Both the position numbers and the translations under genes were made by a program. A model generated the notes under the pieces. It was not told the DNA's origin, ran no database searches, and worked only from the letters and a program-made list of their open reading frames with translations. Shown here piece after piece: positions 45,108 through 53,117 of a stretch of 64,000 nt of DNA. Origin of the DNA: Oxalobacteraceae bacterium UBA6018 (GTDB taxonomy: Bacteria > Pseudomonadota > Gammaproteobacteria > Burkholderiales > Burkholderiaceae_D). The stretch spans positions 1 through 64,000 of the forward strand of contig DIZW01000066.1 of assembly GCA_002428015.1 (NCBI GenBank), in the 5' to 3' direction. Within the stretch, counting starts at the first letter, position 1, and each line of letters begins with the position of its first letter.

Positions 45108-48101
45108 TTAGTACTTGTAGTTCAGGCCAAGCACGAAGGTGCGGCCCGAGTGCACGTACAGCAGCGTGTCGTTGCGCTGGGAATCGCGGCCGTAGCGCAG
45201 CGGCGTGTCGCGCAGGTTCTGGCCCTCGAAGCTGAGGCGCAATTGCGGGGTCATGTTATACGACATGCTGAAGTCGATGTTGGTGGAGCCGTCGACAGTC
45301 GTGTAGTCATGCCCGGCCACGTCGCCCAGCACGTTGAGCAGATACGCGGAACGATAGGCGGCCGACACGCGCGCGCTGAACTTGGCATCCTCGTAGTACA
45401 GGGTCAGGTTGTGCGCGTTGGGCGACAGGCCGGTGAAGTTGGCCTGCTGGGTCAGCAGTTCGTTGGCGGTGGTCTTCGGATTGTCCACCCGGGTGATGTA
45501 GGTGATCTTCGAATTGACGTGGGTGTAGTTCACCAGCGCGCCGAAGTTGCTCCACACGCCAGGCAGGAAGGTGAACGGCGCCTGCAGGTTGAACTCGAGG
45601 CCGTTGAGCGGGCCGCCATGGGTGTTGACCTTGCGGTTGACCACCACTTCGGTGCTCGGCAAGGTGGCGCAGGCCGGCGTGCCACCGGTGATGCTGCAAC
45701 CGCCGCCGAGCAGGATCGAATCGGGCAGGCCCAGGGTCGAGAACACGGCACGCTCGGAGACACCCTGGATGAAGGTGTTGATCTCCTTGCGGAACATGCC
45801 CAGCGACACCATCGCGTTCTTGGCGTAGTACCACTCGGCCTGCAGGTCATAGGTGCGGGCGCGGATCGGGTCGAGGTTCGGATTGCCGATCGTCACAGAC
45901 TGGCTTTGCGACGACAGCGTGGTCGAGGGGGCCAGGTCGGTGTACTCCGGACGCGACAGGGTCTTGCCGGCCGAGAAGCGCAGCAGCACGTCTTTCGGCA
46001 GGCTGGCCGTCACGTTCAGCGCCGGCAGGATATCGCGGTACTTGTGGGTGTAGGTCGCCGGGGTCAAGGTGCCGTTGGCGTTGATCAGGGCGTAGGAGGT
46101 CGCGGTGGTTTCCGCGCCGCGCACACCGAGGTTGCCGCGCAACGGGATCGAACCGAGGTCGTACTTGAAGTCCACCATGCCGTACAGCGCGTTGATCGAT
46201 TCCTTCACGCCACGATTGGCCTGGCCCAGCAGGTTGTATTCCGATCCGGGCACGGCCGCGCAGTGGCATTCGATGTTGTACACCGCCAGGAACTTGTTGA
46301 GGTCCACCGCGGTCCAGGAGCTGGGCACGCCGCTGCCGCCCAGTCCATTGCCGAAACCGCCGATGGTGCGGCTGACGCTGGCCAGGGAGGTGCCAGCCGG
46401 CAGGGTCAGGCCGTTGCCGCCGGAGCCGATCTCGACGTTGGTCCAGTTGTTGTCGCGCTTGGAGAGGCCGCCGCGCAGGGTCAGGTTGTCGTTCAGGTCG
46501 AAGCTGGCGTTGACCGCGTGGGTGGTGAGCTTGTTCTTGGTGTGCAGGTAGCGTCCGACGAACTGGCCGTGGAAGGTGCCGTCCGCTTCCTGCGGGCCGA
46601 AGGTGAACGCGCTCGGGTTGTTGACGTCCATGCCGAAATTAAGCGCCGGCACGTTGCGGTTGTTGCGGAAGTCGAAGGAGAAGCCGTTCACGTTCGGGGC
46701 GTCGAACTGCACGGTGGCGCGCACCGGCTCGTCCAGGTCCGAGTCGGAGGTGCCGGTCATGAAATCCATCCGGAAGCGGTCGCTGAAATCGTGGCTGCCG
46801 GATAGCACGTGCTGGCGGAACAGGGTGGTGTACTTGTCCAGCAGGCCTTCAGTACGAATGTCGACGGCGTTGAACTTGCCGTAATCCCAGCTGCCGGTAT
46901 CGGTGAAATGGGTATCCAGGATCGAGCTTTGCGGCTTGCCGTTCGCCTGCGCCAGGCTGCGGCCGAAGGAGATCGCCTCGATGTAGTTGTCGTAGCGGTC
47001 GTTGACGAACTTGCCGCCCATCAGATCGAGGTTCAATTCGGTGCGCGGCGCCGGGCGCCATTGCAGCGAGGCGGTGACGCCGGAACGCTCGTACTGGGTC
47101 AGGGAACGGCGATAGCGCGGAATGCGCGGCGCGAACGCGCCCGAGCCGGGCGCCGGATTGGCGACGGTGCCGCCGTAGTTGTCGGTGCGCGAGACCACGC
47201 TGTTATACGCCGCGGTGTTGGAGGTACGCGGCACGCCGAAACCGCAATTGTTCGCGTCGATGCCCCTGACGGCGCTGTTGGCCGGGCTTTGCGGCGAGAA
47301 GCCGGCGGGCGAGCAGAAGCCGCCGTCGGCGCTCGCGCTGAGCAGTTCGACGGCCTCGTAGCCCTCCTCCTGCGCGCTGCGCTTGGAGTAGGCGGCCGAA
47401 ATGAGCGCGCCGACCTTGCCGATGGAGGTATCCCAGCGGTTCGAATACAGTGCGGTCACGCGCGGCTCGGTTTTGCCCGACAGCGAGTTGTACATGCCCT
47501 GCCCGCCCAGGCTGATCTGCTGGCCCTTGAAGTCGAACGGACGCGCGGTGCGCAGGTCCACGGTGGCGCCGAGCGAGCCTTCTTCGATGTCGGCCTGCGA
47601 GGTCTTGCGCACTTCCAGGCTGTTGAACAGTTCCGAGGCGAACACGCTGAAGTCGAACGCGCGGCCGCGGTTGGTGCTGCCGTTGATGTCGGAGGCGCCG
47701 GTGGCGGTCACGCCTTCGATGCCGTTGATGCGCACGCGGGTGAAGCCGGCGTTCAGGCCGCGCACGGTGATCTGCTTGCCTTCGCCGCCGTCGCCACGCG
47801 CCAGCGATACGCCAGGCACGCGCTGCAGCGATTCAGCCAGGTTGGCGTCGGGAAATTTGGCGATGTCTTCCGCCTTGATGACGTCGACGATGCCGTCGCT
47901 GTTTTTCTTGACGTTGAGCGCGCTGTTCAAACTGGCGCGAAAGCCCGTCACCACCACCACGGTATCGTCAGCGGCCGGCTTGGCGGGCGCGGCCTCCTGC
48001 GCCTGCGCCTGGGTCGAGGCGATCATGGCGATGACACCAAGGACGATCAGCGAGCGTTTCAACGGTGGATGCTTGCTCGAATTTTGCAGCATGGTCTTCA
48101 T
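45108..48101 (-). CDS. TonB-dependent outer-membrane receptor, probably for oligosaccharides
   Basis: A 997-residue outer-membrane transporter. After a signal peptide (LKRSLIVLGVIAMIASTQAQ), the plug domain begins with the TonB-box-like VVVVTGFRASLNSALNVKK and has DIAKFPDANLAESLQRVPGV and ITVRGLNAGFTRVRING. The rest forms the 22-strand barrel and ends in the terminal aromatic RTFVLGLNYKY. The FRASL-N-alkylated plug type is typical of carbohydrate receptors in Xanthomonas, Caulobacter and relatives. The start at 48101 follows AAGGA; the open frame upstream has no homologous sequence. It is divergent from a PL1 pectate lyase, so uptake of pectin oligomers is likely but inferred. Confidence 0.93.
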   Translation of the reverse strand: MKTMLQNSSKHPPLKRSLIVLGVIAMIASTQAQAQEAAPAKPAADDTVVVVTGFRASLNSALNVKKNSDGIVDVIKAEDIAKFPDANLAESLQRVPGVSLARGDGGEGKQITVRGLNAGFTRVRINGIEGVTATGASDINGSTNRGRAFDFSVFASELFNSLEVRKTSQADIEEGSLGATVDLRTARPFDFKGQQISLGGQGMYNSLSGKTEPRVTALYSNRWDTSIGKVGALISAAYSKRSAQEEGYEAVELLSASADGGFCSPAGFSPQSPANSAVRGIDANNCGFGVPRTSNTAAYNSVVSRTDNYGGTVANPAPGSGAFAPRIPRYRRSLTQYERSGVTASLQWRPAPRTELNLDLMGGKFVNDRYDNYIEAISFGRSLAQANGKPQSSILDTHFTDTGSWDYGKFNAVDIRTEGLLDKYTTLFRQHVLSGSHDFSDRFRMDFMTGTSDSDLDEPVRATVQFDAPNVNGFSFDFRNNRNVPALNFGMDVNNPSAFTFGPQEADGTFHGQFVGRYLHTKNKLTTHAVNASFDLNDNLTLRGGLSKRDNNWTNVEIGSGGNGLTLPAGTSLASVSRTIGGFGNGLGGSGVPSSWTAVDLNKFLAVYNIECHCAAVPGSEYNLLGQANRGVKESINALYGMVDFKYDLGSIPLRGNLGVRGAETTATSYALINANGTLTPATYTHKYRDILPALNVTASLPKDVLLRFSAGKTLSRPEYTDLAPSTTLSSQSQSVTIGNPNLDPIRARTYDLQAEWYYAKNAMVSLGMFRKEINTFIQGVSERAVFSTLGLPDSILLGGGCSITGGTPACATLPSTEVVVNRKVNTHGGPLNGLEFNLQAPFTFLPGVWSNFGALVNYTHVNSKITYITRVDNPKTTANELLTQQANFTGLSPNAHNLTLYYEDAKFSARVSAAYRSAYLLNVLGDVAGHDYTTVDGSTNIDFSMSYNMTPQLRLSFEGQNLRDTPLRYGRDSQRNDTLLYVHSGRTFVLGLNYKY

Positions 48102-48205
48102 GTGTGTCCTTGTAATAATTATTTTGAAAATGACGCCCATCGGCCCCGTGGGCAAACCGATCATAGGCGTATGCTTTGGCCGCGCAAGAGACGCGCAGTA
48201 AACAC

Positions 48206-48298
48206 TCAACGGGTTGATTCAGTTGGCCACGCCACGCATGAAAACGTGTATCAAAAGCCACAAACGATCGTTTAACCGCTTGAAACTCGTGCGATAAT
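48206..48298. promoter_or_regulatory. Divergent control region with palindrome AAACGATCGTTT
   Basis: The 224 bases between the receptor and the second pectate lyase contain a perfect 12-bp palindrome (AAACGATCGTTT, 48262-48273). It overlaps a likely -35 box TTTAAC (48271-48276) with GATAAT (48293-48298) 16 bases on, pointing toward the lyase. A second inverted repeat (TCAAC-GG-GTTGA, 48206-48217) lies on the receptor side. The palindrome is a candidate operator for a regulator of both genes. Confidence 0.5.
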
Positions 48299-48325
48299 TT
48301 TCGGCAAACTTAATTGGGAGTACGC

Positions 48326-49687
48326 ATGACATCCATTTCGATGCGTAGTGCCGGCGTGCTATTGGCCGCCACCTTGATGTGCGCCGGCGCATTCGCCGCC
48401 GTCGACGCCGCTGGCCCCCAGCGCAGCGGCGGCTTTAACGCCCAGCGCGACCTCGACCCGGCCGCGGCCGACGTCAAGGGCTGGGCCGCCGACACCGCGG
48501 GCGGGCGCGGCGGCGCGATCATCCGGGTGACCAATCTGAACGCGGCCGGCGCGGGGTCCTTCGCCGCGGCGGTGGCCGCGCGCGGTCCGCGCATCGTGGT
48601 GTTCGAGGTCGGCGGCGTGATCGACCTGCATGGCGCGACGGTGCGCATCGAGGAGCCGTATCTGACCATCGCCGGCCAGACCGCGCCCAATCCGGGCGTG
48701 ACCTTCATCCGGGGCGAATTTTCGGTCGCGACCCACGACGTGATCGTCCAGCATATCGCAGTGCGCCCGGGCGAAGCGGGCAAGCCGAAAAAGAGCGGCT
48801 GGGAAGCCGACGGGCTCTCGACCCGCGGCGGCAGCAACGTCATCATCGACCATTGCAGCTTCAGTTGGGCGACCGACGAGAACCTGTCGGCGTCCGGCCC
48901 GCGCTTTAGCGGCGCCACGCCCGAGCAATGGCGGCTGGGCACGTCGCATCGCGTCACCTTCAGCCACAACATCGTGGCCGAGGGCCTGCGCAACGCCACC
49001 CACCTGAAGGGCGAGCATTCGAAAGGCTCGCTGATCCACGACAACGCCGACCAGATCCTGATCTACGCGAACCTGTACGACGCCAACCACGAGCGCAACC
49101 CCTTGGTCAAAGGCGGCGCCCACGTGGCGATCGTCAACAACCTGATCCACGATCCCGGCACCAAGGCCATCCATTACAACCTGATCGCCCACGAATGGGG
49201 CAGCCATGCGCCGGAAACCGGGATCGTGACGATGATCGCCAACGTCTACCGCGCCGGGCCCGACACGGTGGCCGACACGCCCTTGTTCAGCCTGGGCGGC
49301 GCGGGCGACGTCAGCGTGTTCATGCAGGACAATATCGCAGTGGACGCCAACGGCAAGCCCCTGCCGCTCACCGGCCGCTACAGCGTCGGCGAGGCGCGCA
49401 TCCTCACGGCCAGCGCGCCCTACCTGCCGCCCGGGCTCACGCCGATCCCGGCGGCGCGCCTGGAAACGGCGATCTACATGAGCGCCGGCATGCGCCCGTG
49501 GGCGCGCGACCCGATCGATTTCAAGATCATTTCCGACGTGGCCGAAGGGCGCGGCCATATCGTCGACAGCGAGGCCGAATCGAGCGGCTATCCGGCTTAC
49601 CCCGCCATGGCCCGGCGCTTCGATCCGGCGGCGTGGAACCTGGCCGACATGTCGCCCAAGGGCGGTTGGGGCGTGCTGTTCCGCTAG
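48326..49687 (+). CDS. Secreted pectate lyase-like protein (PL1 family)
   Basis: A 453-residue protein with a signal peptide (MRSAGVLLAATLMCAGAFAA). The right-handed beta-helix typical of PL1 follows: GGIIRV-type start as GGAIIRVTNLNAAGAGSF, VVFEVGGVIDLHGATV, the conserved YLTIAGQTAPNPGVTFIRGE, the signature VIIDHCSFSWATDENLS, and VTFSHNIVAEGL. The subfamily differs from the ricin-tailed lyase upstream. The ATG at 48326 follows GGGAG. It is divergent from the TonB receptor and both probably respond to the same inducer. Catalytic residues were not assigned with confidence. Confidence 0.87.
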   Translation: MTSISMRSAGVLLAATLMCAGAFAAVDAAGPQRSGGFNAQRDLDPAAADVKGWAADTAGGRGGAIIRVTNLNAAGAGSFAAAVAARGPRIVVFEVGGVIDLHGATVRIEEPYLTIAGQTAPNPGVTFIRGEFSVATHDVIVQHIAVRPGEAGKPKKSGWEADGLSTRGGSNVIIDHCSFSWATDENLSASGPRFSGATPEQWRLGTSHRVTFSHNIVAEGLRNATHLKGEHSKGSLIHDNADQILIYANLYDANHERNPLVKGGAHVAIVNNLIHDPGTKAIHYNLIAHEWGSHAPETGIVTMIANVYRAGPDTVADTPLFSLGGAGDVSVFMQDNIAVDANGKPLPLTGRYSVGEARILTASAPYLPPGLTPIPAARLETAIYMSAGMRPWARDPIDFKIISDVAEGRGHIVDSEAESSGYPAYPAMARRFDPAAWNLADMSPKGGWGVLFR

Positions 49688-49889
49688 GCGGCGCCTCTGA
49701 TGCCGATAAGCAATATGCTATATTGTCAACCCAATTAGGAAACGCGAAACGCCGGAGCGAGCGGCAACAGTCTCGTTCGAGAAGCGCAGCCGTGCGCAGC
49801 GACGGTGGGCAACGCAGGACGACAAAGCCGCCGCGCGTTAGGTTTTTGAAGGTTTCATCGATATTGATTCAGCGATCACGAGGCAGCAG

Positions 49890-52800
49890 ATGCAAGGCCA
49901 GGCGGAGGCGGACCAGACAGTCCAGGACGGGAAGGTAGTATTGAACGCCGAGAGCCTGAAAGCCTGGCGCAAGCAGCGCGGCTTGAGCCAGGAGGCCTTG
50001 GCGCAGCAATGCCTGGCGCGCCGCCTGTGCGTGTCGATCGCGTCGATCAAGCGCGCCGAGACCGGCAAATCGGTCCTCTACCGCACCGCCAACCACCTCG
50101 CGCGCGTGTTCGAACGCGATGTCGAGGAGCTGATCCGCTTGCCGTCGGCCCAGCCGGGCGCGGCCACGAACGCCGATGCCGTCGACGCCTTCGAGCAGCG
50201 CACCGTGCTGGCCCTGCAACTGTGGTGCGCGCAGGCGCCGCCGGCCGCGCTGCTGGCGCAGCTTGGCCAGGTGGCCGCGCAGTTCGGCGGCCAGGATGGC
50301 GGCCCCGGCCTGTTCATCTTCGGCCTGCCGAAGGCCTATGGCAGCGACGCCGTGCGCTGCCTGCAAGCCGGCGTGGCGATCGCCCAGCAGCTCGGCGGCC
50401 ACGGCGCCGCCCTGGCCGTGCGCACACTCGACTGGCCTTCCGAGGCGGGCGCTGCCGACCTGCCCGCTGAACTGCCCACCGGTCCGCTCCCGTTCGACGC
50501 CGGCGCCGCGCCGCTGTATGTGGCGGCAGCGCTGCGCGGCCAGTTGAGCGAACGCTTCGCGCTGGCGCCGCAGGGCTGGGATGGCGCCTGGCTGCGCGTC
50601 ACGGGCGCCCTGGCCGCGGCCAACAGCGCCAGTTGCCCGCTGGTGGCGCGCTATGTCGAGCTGCAGCAGTTCAAGGCGACCCTGGCGACCACCCAGGCCT
50701 ACCAGTGCGGCCATATTCTGTACTTGCGCGGCGTGGCCGGGATCGGCAAGAGCCGGCTGATCCAGGAGTTCACCGACATCGCCGAGCAGAGCCAGTTCAG
50801 TTGCCACACGGCGGTGATCTGCGACTTCGGCGTGCGCGGCGACGACGCGCCGCTCGCGCAATTGCTGCGCAGTCTGCTAGGGATAGGGGCCGGCACCCTG
50901 CCGGACGAGGCCTTGCTGGCCGAGCGCATGGATGGCGCCGGCGTGGGCGCCGAGCTGGCCATGCATTACCGCGCCCTGCTCGGAATGCCACAGCCGGGCG
51001 CCGACGCCGTGCTGTACGGGGCGATGGCGCACCACACGCGCGACCTGCGCCAGATCGAGGCCTTGCGCGAGCTGATCATCCACCGCGCCATCGACAGCCC
51101 GCTGCTGCTGGTGCTCGAGGACATCCACTGGGGCACGCCGGCGCTGCTGGCCACCCTGGCCGCGCTGCTGCCGGACGTGGGCGAGGCGCCGCTGGTCTGG
51201 GTGCTGTCGTCGCGCTTCGAGCACGACCCGATGGAACACGCGCTGCGGCCCTACCTGAACGGCTTGCCGGTCACGATGCTCGACCTGGCCACCTTGCGCC
51301 CGCCCGAGGCGATGGCCTTGGCCCAATACGCGAGCGACCCCGATCCGGATTTCCACGCGAAGTGCGTGGCGCGCGCCCAGGGCAATCCGCTGTTCCTGAC
51401 CCAGTTGCTGCTGTCCGGACGCAGCCACGCCTTGCCGAGCAGCCTGAAAAATCTCGTGCAGAGCAAGCTCGACGACCTGCCGGCGCCGCAGCGGCACGGC
51501 TTGCGGGTGGCCTCGGCGATCGGCCAATATTTTCCGCTGTCCCTGCTGCGCGAGGCCTTGCAGCAGCCCGAGCACGAGTTGGGCATGGCAGTACGCCAGT
51601 GCATCGTCCGCCCCGACGGCCAGGGCAGCTTCCGCTTCGTGCACGACCTGGTGATGCAGGGCATTTACGAGTCCATGCCGGCCGCGCAGCGGGACGAGGT
51701 GCACGTGGCCATCGCCCGCTGCTACGGCGCCGGCAACCTGCATCTGCGCGCCCAGCACCTGGACCGGGCGCGCCACGCCGACGCGCCGGCCGCCTTCCTG
51801 GACGCGATCCGCGAGCGCATCGCCGGCTACCAGTACCAGCAGGCGCTGGACTTGATCGAGCACTGCCAGCGCATCGATTACGCCGCGCGCGAGGTCTATC
51901 CGCTCCACCTGCTGAGCGGCCAGGCGCATGCCAAGATGGGCCAGACCCAGCATGCCAGGGCCAGCTTCGAGGAGGCGCTGGCCAGCGCGGGCGACCAGCG
52001 CCAGCGCGTGGCGGCCGTGATCGGCCTGGCGGCGGCGCTCAACGTGCTCGAACAATTGCAGGCCGAGGAAGCCTTGCTCGACGCGACCATCGCTGCCACC
52101 CGCAATGCCGGCGTCACCGAAGGCCTGGGCGAGCTGTACTACCTCAAGGGGAATCTGTATTTCCCGACCGGGAACTTTGCCTTGAGCCGCCAGCTGCACG
52201 AGCAAGCCCAGCGCCACGCCATCAGCAAGGAAACCCAGGCGCGCGCGCTCAGCGGTATGGGCGACTCGTATTACGCGCAAGGGCGCATGGCCACCGCGCA
52301 CCGGGTGTTTCGCGATTGCCTGGCCCTGTGCGAGCAGCATGGGCTGGCCGAGATCGAGGCGTCCAACCGCTTCATGCTGGGCACGGTGAGGATCTACCTG
52401 AACCAGACTGCCGGCGCGCTCGACGACGCGCTGGCCTCGGCCGAGCTGGGGCACCGGGTCGGCAACCGCCGCGCCGAGATCGTCTCGCGCCTGACCGCCA
52501 GCTGGCTATTGACCTCGCTCGGCCAGGCCGCCGGCGCGCGCCAGCAGATCGAGCAGGGCCTGGAACTGGCGCGCACGATCGGGGCGGCCCGCTTTGAACC
52601 GTTCCTGAGCGAGAGCCTGGTGCGGGTGCTGCTCTTGGAAGGGCGCGCCGGCGACGCCCACGCGCTCGCCTTGAACGCATGGGAAATGGTTGAGCGGCAA
52701 AAACTGCACAAGTTTATCGGGCCTTGGGTGCTCTCGACCCTGGCCCTGGTGGAGCCGAACGCTCAGGCGCGCGAGCACGCCTTGCGCGAAGGCCAGGCAC

Positions 52801-53117
52801 TGCTCGAACAAGGCTGCGTGGGACACAACCACTACCGCTACTACGCGGGAGCGATGGAGACCTGCCTGCTGCGCCACCAGCCGCAGGCCGCGCTGGCCCT
52901 GGCCGCGCGCTTCGCCGCCTACGTGGCCGAGGAACCTTGTCCATGGGCCACCCACCACATCGCGCTGGTGCGCAGCGCCGCCGCGTGGATGGCGGCGCCA
53001 TCGGCCGATGCGCAGGCCCTGCTGGAAAGCGCGCGCGCGGCTGGCGAAGCGGCCGGCCTGGGTGGCGTCATGCCGCTGCTGCAGCGCCGTTTGCTGCAGG
53101 AGTTTGAGGGCGCGTGA
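49890..53117 (+). CDS. Multi-domain regulator: XRE-type HTH, degenerate cyclase-like domain, STAND ATPase, TPR
   Basis: A 1075-residue protein. Residues 20-80 form an XRE/SinR-type helix-turn-helix (LKAWRKQRGLSQEALAQQCL, then VSIASIKRAETGKSVLYRTA). Residues about 100-250 align loosely with a class III nucleotide cyclase (TVLALQLW; FIFGLPKAYGSDAVRCLQAG), but the metal-binding aspartates are missing. A STAND/AAA ATPase follows: Walker A GVAGIGKSRLIQEF near residue 282, Walker B LLLVLEDIHWG near 408. The C-terminal half is Ala- and Leu-rich helical repeat of TPR type. The layout resembles MalT- and AfsR-like sensor-activators. It ends 50 bases inside the convergent FAD gene. Proximity to pectin genes makes them likely targets, but this is inference. 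Confidence 0.85.
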   Translation: MQGQAEADQTVQDGKVVLNAESLKAWRKQRGLSQEALAQQCLARRLCVSIASIKRAETGKSVLYRTANHLARVFERDVEELIRLPSAQPGAATNADAVDAFEQRTVLALQLWCAQAPPAALLAQLGQVAAQFGGQDGGPGLFIFGLPKAYGSDAVRCLQAGVAIAQQLGGHGAALAVRTLDWPSEAGAADLPAELPTGPLPFDAGAAPLYVAAALRGQLSERFALAPQGWDGAWLRVTGALAAANSASCPLVARYVELQQFKATLATTQAYQCGHILYLRGVAGIGKSRLIQEFTDIAEQSQFSCHTAVICDFGVRGDDAPLAQLLRSLLGIGAGTLPDEALLAERMDGAGVGAELAMHYRALLGMPQPGADAVLYGAMAHHTRDLRQIEALRELIIHRAIDSPLLLVLEDIHWGTPALLATLAALLPDVGEAPLVWVLSSRFEHDPMEHALRPYLNGLPVTMLDLATLRPPEAMALAQYASDPDPDFHAKCVARAQGNPLFLTQLLLSGRSHALPSSLKNLVQSKLDDLPAPQRHGLRVASAIGQYFPLSLLREALQQPEHELGMAVRQCIVRPDGQGSFRFVHDLVMQGIYESMPAAQRDEVHVAIARCYGAGNLHLRAQHLDRARHADAPAAFLDAIRERIAGYQYQQALDLIEHCQRIDYAAREVYPLHLLSGQAHAKMGQTQHARASFEEALASAGDQRQRVAAVIGLAAALNVLEQLQAEEALLDATIAATRNAGVTEGLGELYYLKGNLYFPTGNFALSRQLHEQAQRHAISKETQARALSGMGDSYYAQGRMATAHRVFRDCLALCEQHGLAEIEASNRFMLGTVRIYLNQTAGALDDALASAELGHRVGNRRAEIVSRLTASWLLTSLGQAAGARQQIEQGLELARTIGAARFEPFLSESLVRVLLLEGRAGDAHALALNAWEMVERQKLHKFIGPWVLSTLALVEPNAQAREHALREGQALLEQGCVGHNHYRYYAGAMETCLLRHQPQAALALAARFAAYVAEEPCPWATHHIALVRSAAAWMAAPSADAQALLESARAAGEAAGLGGVMPLLQRRLLQEFEGA

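Noticed and set aside
45000..46805. 601-codon plus-strand open frame opposite the TonB receptor
   Set aside because: Composition is the mirror of the receptor codons (Arg/Gln/His/Gly-rich) and no family is recognisable. High G+C makes long antisense frames common here.
50877..52454. 525-codon minus-strand frame opposite the large regulator
   Set aside because: Antisense shadow of the repeat region; no start signals or recognisable domains.
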